64,000 nucleotides of DNA from Paenibacillus humicola (GCF_028826105.1 NZ_JAQGPL010000001.1:3002501-3066500); one strand, 5' to 3'. Positions 27,073-36,386 are shown, counted from the stretch's first letter. Program-made: numbers and translations. The notes: generated by a model not told the origin, from the sequence alone.

Positions 27073-28542
27073 GTGAGTCGCAAACCACATATCGTGTTAT
27101 TCAACCCCGATCAATGGCGCGGAGACGTTATGGGCCATCTTGGCAACAAAGCGGCCGTAACTCCGAATTTGGACCGAATCGTGGAAACGGATGCCGTATC
27201 CTTCAGCCGCGCATTCTGCCAAAACCCGGTTTGTACGCCAAGCCGGTGTTCGTTCATGAGCGGGTGGTATCCGCACGTTCGAGGTCACCGTACGATGTTT
27301 CACATGATGCGGCCAGACGAACCGGTTCTGCTGAAAACACTGAAAGAAAACGGCTATTTCGTCTGGTGGGGCGGCAAAAACGACCTAGTCCCAGCCGAAA
27401 ACGGCTTTGAGGACTATTGTGATGTCAAATATATTCCGGAACGGAAGCCTGACCCGCGCACCAATTTGCATACTTCCGACGATTGGCGCGGTTTGCCAGG
27501 CGGGGACAATTACTTTTCCTTCTTCGCCGGCAAAATCGGGAACGAGCATGATGAAGAGCCCTATTACGATTCGGACTGGGCCAACGTTCTCGGTGCGGTG
27601 GAACAGATCCACAACGCTCCGGAGGATCAGCCGCTGTGCATTTATTTGCCGCTCGGATACCCACATCCCCCTTATGGGGTCGAGGAGCCCTTCTTCGGCT
27701 TGATCGACCGTGGCAAGCTGCCGCTCCGCATTCCTGCGCCAGCCGATTGGAGCCGCAAGCCCAGCTTGCTGAAGGGTATAAGCAAAAGCCAAGGACTTCA
27801 GGGCTGGACGGAAGAACGCTGGACGGAACTGCGTGCGACCTACTACGGCATGTGCGCCAGAGTCGATCGTCAATTCGGATTGGTCGTTGAGGCTCTACGG
27901 GAAAAAGGGATATACGAAGATACGGCGATATTCTTCTTCTCCGATCACGGCGATTTCACCGGCGATTACGGGCTGGTCGAGAAAACGCAAAATACGTTTG
28001 AGGATTGCCTGACCCGGGTGCCCTTCATCGTCAAGCCTCCTGCCTGGTCAGCAACCAAGCCCGGTATCCGCGATGCGCTGGTGGAGCTAGTCGATTTTCC
28101 GGCAACGGTTGAGGAACTGACCGGCATCGCCCCGAAGCATTCCCATTACGGGCGTTCCCTGCTTCCGCTCATCGCGGGTGAAACTGGGGTGCACCGCGAT
28201 GCTGTGTTCTGCGAAGGAGGGAGGCTGAGGGAGGAGAACCAGTGTAAGGAAATGGAAGGCCCGCAGTCACCGGATTTTCTCTACTATCCGCGTTTGAAAT
28301 ATCAATGGGGAGACGGTCCCGAGCATACGAAAGCGGTGATGGTCCGCACGGACCGGTACAAGTACGTTTACCGTTTGTACGAAATGGACGAACTGTACGA
28401 CTTGATGGATGATCCCGGAGAGACGTCCAATCGAATCGACGATCCCGAGCTGGAGGATGTATTGAAGGCGCTGAAGCACCGCCTGCTAACGTTTTACGTC
28501 GAAACCTGCGACGCAGTACCTCACGAGACGAATGAGCGCTAA
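27073..28542 (+). CDS. Sulfatase
   Basis: A 489-residue type I sulfatase of the alkaline phosphatase superfamily. GTG at 27073 lies ten bases after GGGAGG; a TTG at 27067 is too close to it. The formylglycine motif CTPSRCSFMSG begins at Cys54. The metal ligands fit NPDQWRGDVMG near the start and FFFSDHGDFTGDYG near residue 300. It removes sulfate esters from a carbohydrate or other ester and needs an anaerobic or formylglycine-generating maturase, not seen here. No signal peptide is present, so it is probably cytoplasmic. It is the only intact enzyme in a decayed glycan locus, suggesting sulfated galactan-type substrates in the past. Confidence 0.9.
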   Translation: MSRKPHIVLFNPDQWRGDVMGHLGNKAAVTPNLDRIVETDAVSFSRAFCQNPVCTPSRCSFMSGWYPHVRGHRTMFHMMRPDEPVLLKTLKENGYFVWWGGKNDLVPAENGFEDYCDVKYIPERKPDPRTNLHTSDDWRGLPGGDNYFSFFAGKIGNEHDEEPYYDSDWANVLGAVEQIHNAPEDQPLCIYLPLGYPHPPYGVEEPFFGLIDRGKLPLRIPAPADWSRKPSLLKGISKSQGLQGWTEERWTELRATYYGMCARVDRQFGLVVEALREKGIYEDTAIFFFSDHGDFTGDYGLVEKTQNTFEDCLTRVPFIVKPPAWSATKPGIRDALVELVDFPATVEELTGIAPKHSHYGRSLLPLIAGETGVHRDAVFCEGGRLREENQCKEMEGPQSPDFLYYPRLKYQWGDGPEHTKAVMVRTDRYKYVYRLYEMDELYDLMDDPGETSNRIDDPELEDVLKALKHRLLTFYVETCDAVPHETNER

Positions 28543-28554
28543 TAAATCCCCGTT

Positions 28555-28587
28555 CGAAGCTGCAGGGATTGTTCCGCTGCAGCTTCG
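28555..28587 (+). terminator. Terminator-like hairpin after the sulfatase
   Basis: An 11-bp perfect stem CGAAGCTGCAG/CTGCAGCTTCG with an 11-base loop begins 12 bases after the stop. No clear U-tract follows. Confidence 0.55.
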
Positions 28588-28777
28588 CTTGCGTTAAGGG
28601 CGCATCGTTTCACCGTCCCATTTGTATGCGCCTTTTCGCAGATTTCCCGTACCCGGCTAAAAACCGTTAAAAAGTTCCCGGCTTCAACTAATTTATTCAC
28701 CGTGTTGAAACTTCCGTGTCGGATACATCAGAATTATCTTGAGCCGTTGTCAGAACCGCCAAATGTAGTGAAAGCAA

Positions 28778-29413
28778 TCACCATTTGATTCGTTTAATAA
28801 GATCGAGCATGTTTCCTTTTTCTTCCTCGCTAATCGGCCATGAACTGATTTCGTCTAGGATGGTATGTAGATTGGTATACCCTTTCGCCAAACCGTTTAG
28901 CCTTGCTGCCAAGGTTGCATCCGTCAGTTCTTGAGGGGTTGGAAAAAGGCTGCTCAGTATGTCAATCGCATTAGGATAGCGTTTCAAATAATATTTCTGA
29001 TGTCGATCCTCAGCAGGATAAAAACGGTTAAATGGAGCAATTTCAGTACAAGGCATTCCTTTACCTTGTTCTTCCCGTATTTTCATGACATTCTGGATCA
29101 CGTTTAGCTGAGTTTGGTCACGATACAAAACCAGGGATTGATACTGACGGCCTTTATACCCGCTGATATTAACAGGATTATGGTTGCTCCAAAATACATC
29201 CAGAACGTTCTCCAATGAAAGGGTCCGGGTATCATAATCCATTTCAACCGTTTCCGTATGATCTCCAAGCTGCCGATAAGTAGGATCGATTAGGGTTCCT
29301 CCGGCATAGCCAACGCGAGTTCTTATAATTCCTCTTAATTGACCGAACAAGGCGTCGGGACCCCAAAAACAGCCCATGCCAAGCGTCACTGTGCTTATAT
29401 TATTGTCAAACAT
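28778..29413 (-). CDS. msrA: Peptide methionine sulfoxide reductase MsrA
   Basis: A 211-residue MsrA, which reduces methionine-S-sulfoxide in proteins and free methionine. The ATG at 29413 is eight bases after GGAGG; the frame could begin with a GTG nine bases earlier. The catalytic motif GCFWG is at residues 14-18 with Cys15 as nucleophile; VGYAGG, HTETVEMDYD, YRDQTQ and the HQKYYLKRYP segment follow. The C-terminal extension of about 40 residues (LAKGYTNLHTILDEISSW) goes beyond the minimal family. A rearranged fragment of this gene and its 3' flank lies at 39618-39905. Confidence 0.93.
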   Translation of the reverse strand: MFDNNISTVTLGMGCFWGPDALFGQLRGIIRTRVGYAGGTLIDPTYRQLGDHTETVEMDYDTRTLSLENVLDVFWSNHNPVNISGYKGRQYQSLVLYRDQTQLNVIQNVMKIREEQGKGMPCTEIAPFNRFYPAEDRHQKYYLKRYPNAIDILSSLFPTPQELTDATLAARLNGLAKGYTNLHTILDEISSWPISEEEKGNMLDLIKRIKW

Positions 29414-29590
29414 CAAAGTCACCTCCGCTAACCCTTATACTTTGCCGCCATCTTATCACGACTGAGCCATGAACAGCAAACCGGCTATTGGGATCACGTA
29501 AGAGTTTTGCGGCAGCGGCAGTGTTCAGCCATTGTTCAGGGCAGTTCCCTTGCCCATACTGCATCATTGCGCTTTCGTTCGTGCATCCGC

Positions 29591-29670
29591 CAGTCGCATA
29601 AACTGCGGCTCTTTTATTTTGTATAGAAGTTCTTGTCGTGAACTGAAGACAAGAACTTCTATACAAATGC
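29591..29670. repeat. Palindromic repeat family, copy A
   Basis: A 20-bp perfect inverted repeat, with arms at 29618-29637 (TTTGTATAGAAGTTCTTGTC) and 29648-29667, encloses a 10-base loop. It is preceded by GTCGCATAAACTGCGGC, a small CGCA/TGCG hairpin followed by a T-rich run. The same layout recurs at 45967 and around 57477/59311. Confidence 0.8.
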
Positions 29671-29941
29671 GTTCCGATGCTTACACAACTGTTTCGAGCC
29701 CTTTTTTTCGTTGATAACCTTGCTGGATTATAACGATGCTTGGAAAGGAATGTTCAGGGAATCGATAAAGTGTTAAGACAAACCGGATGGTAAAAAGGGT
29801 ATGCTGCTTTAACGATCAGTTCAATCGAAATAAATAAAATGGTAAATTATATATTTTATTCTACCCAGTAACAATTAGTTTTATTTAATCGTACAAAGGG
29901 TAATTTTATAAATTTTGGTCCTTTGGTAGATTTAAGGAAAA
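29671..29941. other. AT-rich intergenic region
   Basis: No gene is seen. The second half is very AT-rich (about 29820-29935) and may hold promoters for the next remnant, but no convincing -35/-10 pair stands out. Confidence 0.4.
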
Positions 29942-29972
29942 ATGAGGGAAGTGAAGATGGGTGAGACAACGA

Positions 29973-30248
29973 TCCACGGAGGCCGGTTCCGCGTCGCTAG
30001 AAGGGAGTTCGAATCCGGCGTAACGATGGTTGCAGCAGGTGATAGCGATAGTCTCGGTCTTAAAGAGGACGGAACCGTTTGGCAGCGGGGGAAAGGATAT
30101 GACAGAAGTTATGAGTCATGCCGGGGAACGATACGGAGGGGTGCTCGACCCGTTCGGCAACATTTGGTGGGTCGCGACGCATATCGAGGATCTGACGCCC
30201 GAAGAACAGGCAAGGCGCATTCAGGAGATGGAGAGCAACTGGAGTTAA
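29973..30248 (+). pseudogene. Scar joining an RCC1-like fragment to a VOC-family C-terminus
   Basis: Bases about 30020-30085 read TMVAAGDSDSLGLKEDGTVW, a single RCC1-type beta-propeller repeat. In another frame, bases 30099-30248 read RYGGVLDPFGNIWWVATHIE, then DLTPEEQARR to a stop. That is the C-terminal end of a glyoxalase/bleomycin-resistance (VOC) protein of the PhnB kind. Neither gene has its remaining parts. The join looks like the result of a large deletion. Confidence 0.6.
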
Positions 30249-30497
30249 CCGAATTTCAACCGTTAGAGATGATAAGACGGAAAAAACGGGGTGCAAACTG
30301 AAAAACCTAGAACCGACCGAGTGACAAGTGTTTAACGTTGGCTTTGAATAGCTGGTGTTGAGCACTTTTTTGTTCGGCGAAGTTTCGATTCATTCCATCT
30401 ATTATTTTGATTTAAAATTGAGTATTGATCTATTCCATAAATATTAATAAAGTGGTTACAGTCAACGATATACGTTGCAGGTAAAGGAGATGCTGCA

Positions 30498-31310
30498 ATG
30501 AGTAAGCCTTATGTCGTCTCGTTATGGAGATATCCCGTCAAATCAATGATTGGTGAGGAGTTGAATGCAACCGATATTACGGAAAAAGGACTGGCAGGGG
30601 ACCGAAAGTTTGCGCTAATTGATACTTTGACCGGCAAGCTCGCGAATGCCAAGAATCCGATCAAATGGCCGAACATGTTCGATTATCGCGCCGCTTACGT
30701 CGAGCCGCCTCAAGATCCGGCGAAACTGCCCGCAGTTCGAATCACGTTTCCCGACGGCAGCTGGGGCTTGACGACGGACGACGATCTGGACGAAAGGCTG
30801 ACGGACAAACTGGCCAGGCCGGTCAAAGTGACCGCCATATCCACGGAAGCCGGCGAGGTTCAGTTTGAGGGCTATATACCGGACATCGAAGGACTGGATA
30901 ACCGGAAGTCCGTCTTTACGCGCAGCTCTCCGAAAGGCACCTTTTACGATATCGATATCGTGCACGTATTAACGACGGCAAGCCTTAACAAAATGAAGTC
31001 CCTTATTCCGGAAAGCCGGATCGAGGCCAGGCGCTTCAGGACGAATATCGTTATCGATGTACCGGGTGAAGAAGGTTTTGTCGAAAACGACTGGGTAGGC
31101 AAACGGATTCGAATCGGCGGCGATGTCGTGCTCGAAGTGACGCAGCCCTGTGTCCGATGCATTATGACCACTTTGGCTCAGGGAGACCTGCCAAACGATC
31201 CTTTGGTCCTGAAGGCGGCTGTGAAGCACAATAAAGGAGCCGTCGGCGTCTATGCCAAAGTCATCCGCGCTGGGTGCATTCATCGCAGAGATTCGATTGT
31301 AATTGAATAA
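30498..31310 (+). CDS. MOSC domain-containing protein (YcbX-like)
   Basis: A 270-residue protein with an N-terminal MOSC beta-barrel (VVSLWRYPVKSMIGEEL, residues 5-21; GLAGDRKFALID) and a C-terminal MOSC domain carrying the conserved Cys in TQPCVRCIMTT near residue 225. MOSC proteins bind molybdenum cofactor or pyridoxal phosphate. YcbX-type members reduce N-hydroxylated bases using the cofactor. AAAGGAG precedes the ATG. It stands alone, with a LysR regulator 223 bases downstream on the same strand. The frame is intact. Confidence 0.88.
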   Translation: MSKPYVVSLWRYPVKSMIGEELNATDITEKGLAGDRKFALIDTLTGKLANAKNPIKWPNMFDYRAAYVEPPQDPAKLPAVRITFPDGSWGLTTDDDLDERLTDKLARPVKVTAISTEAGEVQFEGYIPDIEGLDNRKSVFTRSSPKGTFYDIDIVHVLTTASLNKMKSLIPESRIEARRFRTNIVIDVPGEEGFVENDWVGKRIRIGGDVVLEVTQPCVRCIMTTLAQGDLPNDPLVLKAAVKHNKGAVGVYAKVIRAGCIHRRDSIVIE

Positions 31311-31533
31311 CGTTTCTCGATGGTCGAAAAAATAATTCGTAAACCTATACAGGTTTTGTCCCCTGTGTAGGTTATTGCACTATAATTGGATTCATGACGG
31401 AATGTGAATATCGGGGCGGTTCTTGCAGACCGGAGATACGGGGCGAAGCTCGGGGGATGAAAGCGCATGACCGCACGGCTGGAACAGCCTGGGCAGGATC
31501 TGACGAAAGCCGTGCCGCCAAGGAGGGGGTTCC

Positions 31534-32451
31534 ATGGAATTCAAACAGCTGGAGTGCTTTAACGCGGTATGCGAAGAGCTGCATTTTACCCGGGCATCCG
31601 AGAAACTGGGCATCACGCAGCCAACTCTCAGCTACCAAATCAAGCTGCTCGAAGACGAGCTGGGCATCCCGCTGTTTAACCGCATCGGCAAAAAGAAAAT
31701 CACGGTCACAGAGGCCGGCTCCATCCTGTACAAGCATTCCAAGGAAATTTTCGGTTCGCTGGCCGGAGCGCGCGAAGAGATTTTCGAGCTGCAGCAGATG
31801 AAGCGCGGCATGCTGGCGATCGGAGCGCTGATCGGCGAAATTAACGAGCTCGTGTCCGGCGTGCTGATCGGCTTTAACCAGCAATATCCCGATATCCAAA
31901 TCAAGCTGCATGGCGCGGAGGATGTCGTGGAGCCTCTCCTCCGGAACGACCTCGATTTCGCGGTGACAATCCTGCCGCTGGAGGATGAACGGTTCACAAA
32001 GGTGCCGCTGTACGAAGAAGATTTCTATGTCGTGATAAAATCGGATCATCCGCTTGCCGGTCGCGAATCGTTCGAGTTTAAGGATATTCAGAAGGAACCC
32101 GTTATTCTGTTCCCTTACACGCACCGCTGCCGTCAGACGATCGATTGGGCCTGTTCTGCGCTTGGCATTGGATTGAAGCCGAAAATTGAGACGACAACCA
32201 TCGAATCGCTGCTGATGCTGGTCCGGTCAGGCGCCGGTTTATCGATTCTTTCGAAGACGTTACTGGAGCTGTATCCGCATCCCGATTTGAAAGCGATCCC
32301 GCTTCTGCACCCCGCCTTGCGCAGGGAAGTAGGGGTCATCTATTTGAAGGACCGGTATTTGGGGAAGGCCGCATCGGCGTTTATCGCGCTTTTGTCGGAA
32401 CGGATCCATCGTATCAAACAAACGCCTATGCAGCCGGACATAACGACTTGA
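31534..32451 (+). CDS. LysR family transcriptional regulator
   Basis: A 305-residue LysR regulator. Residues 1-60 form the winged helix (FNAVCEELHFTRASEKLGIT, QPTLSYQIKLLEDELG), and residues 90-295 form the periplasmic-binding-protein-like effector domain. An AAGGAGG site stands before the ATG. No partner gene is divergent from it: the MOSC gene upstream lies on the same strand. The target and ligand cannot be told. A terminator at 32470 closes it. Confidence 0.92.
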   Translation: MEFKQLECFNAVCEELHFTRASEKLGITQPTLSYQIKLLEDELGIPLFNRIGKKKITVTEAGSILYKHSKEIFGSLAGAREEIFELQQMKRGMLAIGALIGEINELVSGVLIGFNQQYPDIQIKLHGAEDVVEPLLRNDLDFAVTILPLEDERFTKVPLYEEDFYVVIKSDHPLAGRESFEFKDIQKEPVILFPYTHRCRQTIDWACSALGIGLKPKIETTTIESLLMLVRSGAGLSILSKTLLELYPHPDLKAIPLLHPALRREVGVIYLKDRYLGKAASAFIALLSERIHRIKQTPMQPDITT

Positions 32452-32469
32452 CCGCTGCACCCATAAAAT

Positions 32470-32520
32470 AAAGTGACTGAACGGGGTTCGCGAGTACTCG
32501 ATCAGTCACTTCTTTATTAT
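32470..32520 (+). terminator. Rho-independent terminator after the LysR gene
   Basis: AGTGACTGA (32472-32480) pairs with TCAGTCACT (32502-32510), followed by TCTTTATTAT. Confidence 0.75.
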
Positions 32521-32766
32521 TTCAACCTTAAGTCGGCTTTCGATCAGCCGAGCGTATTTTGACCCGGCTTCTAGTTAACCGGCATTCGGATGCTGGCTGG
32601 CACTCGGACTCTCCGTTTTGACGTCTCTACGGCTTTAACCGGCAGGGAAGATGCAACTCCTGCTCTTTGTAGATAACCGGTTTATATATCCATGACTTCG
32701 GCCGCCATCGAAATATAATTGTGGTACGATATCAACAGATGACACATGTTAATGGGAGGGGACAAG

Positions 32767-33453
32767 ATGGCAGCAATACCGAATATCGTAGAAGTAGCGG
32801 CGCTGGTCGGCGACCCTTCGCGCGTTACGATGCTGCTGGAATTGTTAGGCGGCAAAGCTCTTCCGGCCAGCGAACTTGCGCGTGCCGCGCGTATTACGCC
32901 ACAAACGGCAAGTTCGCATCTGGCAAAATTGATCGAGGGGGCCTTGCTCATCAAGGAAATGAGTGGGCGACACCGCTATTATCGGTTGGCCGGGCCCGAA
33001 GTAGTATACGCGCTTGAAGCGCTGAATGCCATTGCAACGCAAAAGCCGATTCGGTCACTCAAGGAATACGACCGGACAAAAGTATTGCGGTATGCCCGCA
33101 CTTGCTACGACCACATCGCGGGAAAAGTAGGCGTGGGGCTGACAGATCGGCTGCTTGCATTGGGAATGATCGAACAATCCGGTCGAGACTTTGTCGTGAG
33201 CAATCAGGGCTATGACCGTTTTAAACACTTCGGCATCGATGTAGATGCCGTTCAAAAAGGAAAGCGCCATTTTGCCAGGCAATGTCTGGATTGGAGCGAG
33301 AGGCGGCACCATCTCGCCGGCGGTCTGGGTGCCGCAATTACCAACCGATTGTTTGAACTCGGGTGGATTGCGCGTATTCCCGGCGGGCGTGCGGTACGCG
33401 TAACGGCCGAAGGTCTGTATGGCTTGGCTGACGAGTTTGGCCTAAAACTTTGA
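32767..33453 (+). CDS. ArsR-type winged-helix transcriptional regulator
   Basis: A 228-residue regulator. The ATG at 32767 follows GGGAGGGG; an upstream ATG at 32746 lacks a site. Residues 1-85 make an ArsR-type winged helix (VGDPSRVTMLLELL, ITPQTASSHLAKLIEG, YRLAGPEVVYALEAL). About 140 further residues form a second domain with RTCYDHIAGKVGVGLTDRL near residue 113, typical of long ArsR-family regulators in Bacillota. No metal-binding CxC motif is present, so it is unlikely to be a metal sensor. The flavin reductase-like gene follows by 87 bases and may be its target. Confidence 0.87.
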   Translation: MAAIPNIVEVAALVGDPSRVTMLLELLGGKALPASELARAARITPQTASSHLAKLIEGALLIKEMSGRHRYYRLAGPEVVYALEALNAIATQKPIRSLKEYDRTKVLRYARTCYDHIAGKVGVGLTDRLLALGMIEQSGRDFVVSNQGYDRFKHFGIDVDAVQKGKRHFARQCLDWSERRHHLAGGLGAAITNRLFELGWIARIPGGRAVRVTAEGLYGLADEFGLKL

Positions 33454-33540
33454 TACGAAACACTTCAACAATGCATTGCTTTCATTATTCGATGATGGTC
33501 GAATATTTGTCCGGCTATAATGCTAGTTGAGGTGATTGAA

Positions 33541-34146
33541 ATGAATAAACAAACGAAATCGGCAATACGGGTCATTCAGCCAAAAATACTGTACTTTGGC
33601 ACTCCGGTCGTATTGCTCTCAACCTTGAATGAGGATGGGACGACAAACCTCACACCGATGTCATCTGCCTGGGCGCTAGGGAATCGCATTGTTCTCGGGC
33701 TTGGCGGGGGCGGGAAGGGATTAGCCAATCTGCTTCGGTGCGGGGAATGCGTTGTCAACCTGCCGGATGCGTCGGACTGGGGGCACGTAGAAAAATTGGC
33801 CAGGTTAACCGGTGCCAATCCGGTGCCAGACTACAAACGGGAACAGTACCGTTTTGAACACGATAAATTTTCAGCCAGTGGTTTCACACCGCTTTCTTCG
33901 GATGTCGTGCAACCGCATCGAGTGGAAGAATGCCCTTTGCAAATCGAGGCCAAAGTTGTCAACCTCCACAAGTCGGAGGGATTTGCCATCATCGAGGTAG
34001 AGGTGCATAAAGTCCACGCTCACGAAGCGATTGTGCTGAGCGAGCAGCATGTCAATCCTGTCGCGTGGAACCCGCTGATTTATAGCTTTCGCCACTACTT
34101 TGGCTTGGATCAAGGGTTGGGCAAGACTTTTAAGTCAGAGACATGA
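33541..34146 (+). CDS. Flavin reductase family protein
   Basis: A 201-residue FMN-binding split-barrel protein of the flavin reductase/flavoredoxin family. The ATG at 33541 follows GAGGTGATTGAA. TPVVLLSTLNEDGTTNLTPM and SSAWALGNRIVLGLG are the flavin-contacting strands; VNLPDASDWGHVEKLA is the usual helix region. These proteins reduce or bind flavins and often serve monooxygenases or redox sensing. It is followed by a terminator at 34163 and preceded by the ArsR-type gene, with which it may be co-regulated. Confidence 0.87.
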   Translation: MNKQTKSAIRVIQPKILYFGTPVVLLSTLNEDGTTNLTPMSSAWALGNRIVLGLGGGGKGLANLLRCGECVVNLPDASDWGHVEKLARLTGANPVPDYKREQYRFEHDKFSASGFTPLSSDVVQPHRVEECPLQIEAKVVNLHKSEGFAIIEVEVHKVHAHEAIVLSEQHVNPVAWNPLIYSFRHYFGLDQGLGKTFKSET

Positions 34147-34162
34147 ATGGACGGATGGAGAT

Positions 34163-34200
34163 AATGGAGCAATCTGCCGCGGCGCAGCTGCTCCATTTTT
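34163..34200 (+). terminator. Rho-independent terminator
   Basis: AATGGAGCA (34163-34171) pairs with TGCTCCATT (34189-34197), with an inner CTGC/GCAG pairing; a T-run follows. It ends the flavin reductase transcript. Confidence 0.8.
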
Positions 34201-34301
34201 CGTGATCCCATAATCCTGCCTATTTATTCTATTGAGGCTGTCCGCTTCATTGCATATAATGAAGGTACCGCCCTTCGGGGAGATCGTTAAGGGAGGCCGC
34301 G

Positions 34302-35258
34302 ATGAACGAGACCGCATTTGACGAATCTTTATTTGCAAGCTTGAAGCCGGGCTTAACCTCGTTCTGTTACCGAATGCTAGGCTCTATAGATGATGCGGAT
34401 GATGCCGTTCAGGAGACGAGTATTCGGGTCTGGCAGAGCTGGAGCACGTTCAGACAGGAATCCTCGTTCAAAACTTGGGTCTATCGGATTGCCTCCAACC
34501 TGTGCTTGGACAAGTTGAGACAATCCAAACGCCGCGCGCTTCCCGTTGATCTGTTCGATCCGGCAGTCGCCATCGTCGAGCCGCGCGATACGCTGCCGGA
34601 CTCTGCCTGGATCTGGCCGTCTCCCGACTTTGGGGGCAATCCGGAGGACCGGCTCGTCCGCAGAGATACCCTTCAACTGTGCTTCATCGCTCTCCTGCAG
34701 ACCTTGCCTCCGCGGCAGCGCGCGGTACTCATTTTGAAGGATGTATTTGAATGGTCCTCCAAGCAGATCGCGGAAACGTTGGCGATGTCGCCGGCAGCGG
34801 TAAACAGCGCCTTGCAAAGAGCCCGAGAGACGATGGACCGGGCGCAGCTTCGCTCGGATGAGCTCAGCAGCATGGACGTTCAACCGGAGCAGCAGCTGCT
34901 GTCCCGGTATGTGGAGGCCTTTGAGAAATTCGATATTGCTGCGCTCGTCGCGCTGTTCCACGAGGAAGGCTGCATGTCGATGCCGCCCTTCGAGATGTGG
35001 ATCCGCGGCAAGGAGGATTTGTCCGCCTTCTATTCGCTTACTCGCTGGCATTGCGAAGGTTCGCGATTTGTGCCCATTACGGTGAATGGCGGTTATCCGG
35101 CGTTGGCCCAGTATATGCCGGGCAAAGAGGGCTCCGGCCTTGTACCATGGGGCATCCACGTTATCGAAACCAAAGATAATCAAATCCTGCACGTTCAAAA
35201 CTTCATTCATACACCATTATTTTCGCGATTTGGGCTGCCTGAGCGAATTGACCGATGA
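34302..35258 (+). CDS. ECF sigma factor with C-terminal SnoaL-like domain
   Basis: A 318-residue sigma-70 family factor of the long ECF type (TIGR02960-like). Region 2 covers residues 10-80 (MLGSIDDADDAVQETSIRVW), and region 4 covers about 130-185 (LPPRQRAVLILKDVFEWSSK, then MSPAAVNSALQRARETM). The remaining 130 residues form a SnoaL/NTF2-like domain (YVEAFEKFDIAALVALFHEE), which in related factors takes the place of a separate anti-sigma factor. GGGAGG precedes the ATG. The SRPBCC protein gene lies 76 bases downstream and is a likely target or partner. The signal sensed is unknown. Confidence 0.88.
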   Translation: MNETAFDESLFASLKPGLTSFCYRMLGSIDDADDAVQETSIRVWQSWSTFRQESSFKTWVYRIASNLCLDKLRQSKRRALPVDLFDPAVAIVEPRDTLPDSAWIWPSPDFGGNPEDRLVRRDTLQLCFIALLQTLPPRQRAVLILKDVFEWSSKQIAETLAMSPAAVNSALQRARETMDRAQLRSDELSSMDVQPEQQLLSRYVEAFEKFDIAALVALFHEEGCMSMPPFEMWIRGKEDLSAFYSLTRWHCEGSRFVPITVNGGYPALAQYMPGKEGSGLVPWGIHVIETKDNQILHVQNFIHTPLFSRFGLPERIDR

Positions 35259-35334
35259 ATTTCGTCATTGGTTTACGTCTATATCATTAAGAATGGCCAA
35301 ACGATGAATATCATGAAAGAGGTGTCGAATTCAA

Positions 35335-35760
35335 TTGGAAACGAATCAACCGACGAAAGTAACTGTGCAAGTCGTCATTCAAGCCCCTGTCGAGAAGGTA
35401 TGGCGCTATTGGACCGAGCCGGATCACATCACGAAGTGGAATCAAGCGTCCGAGGACTGGCATGCGCCGAGAGCCGAAAACGATCTGCGGGCCGGCGGCA
35501 AGTTTCTGACACGGATGGAAGCGAAGGATGGCAGCATGGGCTTTGATTTTGGCGGCGTCTACGATGTCGTGAATCGGCATGAGGCGATCGGCTACACGAT
35601 GGAAGACGGAAGAAAGGTGGATATTGCTTTCGTCGATCAAGGGAATGAGACGAAGGTCATTGAAACGTTCGACCCGGAAAGCTCCAATCCCGTCGAGCTC
35701 CAGCAAGCAGGCTGGCAAGCGATCATGAACAATTTCAAAGCCTATACCGAACAAAACTAA
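35335..35760 (+). CDS. SRPBCC (AHSA1-like) domain protein
   Basis: A 141-residue START/SRPBCC fold protein of the AHSA1 kind. It begins with TTG ten bases after AAAGAGGTG. VTVQVVIQAPVEKVWRYWTE is the first strand and helix, followed by HITKWNQASEDWHAPRAEND and the C-terminal helix VELQQAGWQAIMNNFKAYTE. Members bind hydrophobic ligands and are often encoded beside ECF sigma factors or ArsR regulators. Here it follows the ECF sigma gene directly. A strong terminator follows at 35772. Confidence 0.87.
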   Translation: METNQPTKVTVQVVIQAPVEKVWRYWTEPDHITKWNQASEDWHAPRAENDLRAGGKFLTRMEAKDGSMGFDFGGVYDVVNRHEAIGYTMEDGRKVDIAFVDQGNETKVIETFDPESSNPVELQQAGWQAIMNNFKAYTEQN

Positions 35761-35771
35761 TCATCGCAAAG

Positions 35772-35808
35772 AAGACGCCGGGGAAGATGCCCGGCGTCTT
35801 TCTTTTTG
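35772..35808. terminator. Strong rho-independent terminator
   Basis: An 11-bp perfect stem AAGACGCCGGG/CCCGGCGTCTT with a seven-base loop (GAAGATG) is followed by TCTTTTT. Confidence 0.85.
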
Positions 35809-35839
35809 CACCCTAATACGAGCGTACTCTCCGTTAGCC

Positions 35840-36256
35840 TTAACCTCGTGCTGCATCCATGTTCATGTAGTTAATGGCCCACAGATGGCCGTCCAAATCC
35901 ACGAAGCCCCAATGATACATGGACCCATGATCTTCAGGTTCAGCGTGTAATTTCCCGCCCAAGGAGACCGCGGTATTCACGATTTCATCGACCTTTTCCC
36001 GGCTCTCGAAGGCCAATGCGATCGTCATCTGCGCATACTTGCTCGTATCGACAGATTCCTTCTCTGTGAGCGTATTAAAGAAGGCTTGAATGATCAGCAT
36101 GACCTGCAGGTTGTCGCCGATCACGATGGCTGCCGAATTCTCATTCTCGGGGAATTGCGGGTTGAGCTCGAATCCGAGTCCGGTGAAGAACGCTTTCGAT
36201 TGTTCTACGTTTTTTACAGGCAGGTTGAAGCTCGTGAATGCGGACGTTAATGCCAT
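35840..36256 (-). CDS. VOC family protein (glyoxalase/bleomycin resistance type)
   Basis: A 138-residue vicinal oxygen chelate protein. The ATG at 36256 is eight bases after GAGGTG; a TTG two codons earlier is too close. It starts FTSFNLPVKNVEQSKAFFTG and ends with GSMYHWGFVDLDGHLWAINY, the usual strand pairs of the fold. VOC proteins include isomerases, dioxygenases and drug-binding proteins, so the function is open. It is convergent with the SRPBCC gene and divergent from the TetR remnant at 36410. Confidence 0.87.
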   Translation of the reverse strand: MALTSAFTSFNLPVKNVEQSKAFFTGLGFELNPQFPENENSAAIVIGDNLQVMLIIQAFFNTLTEKESVDTSKYAQMTIALAFESREKVDEIVNTAVSLGGKLHAEPEDHGSMYHWGFVDLDGHLWAINYMNMDAARG

Positions 36257-36358
36257 TTTCAAAACACCTCTTCGTCAAATTAGTTTGTGTTCCTTTATGC
36301 CTTCGTTATATAGACGACAGCCGATCCGGGAAATCATCGGTCTATGTTGGAGTATTTC

Positions 36359-36386
36359 TTGACTTAAGTTCAAAAAAGCATATTGT
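36359..36386 (+). promoter_or_regulatory. Promoter before the TetR remnant
   Basis: TTGACT (36359-36364) and TATTGT (36381-36386) are 16 bases apart. The -35 box lies within the near-palindrome TTGACTTAAGTTCAA, a plausible operator. Confidence 0.4.
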
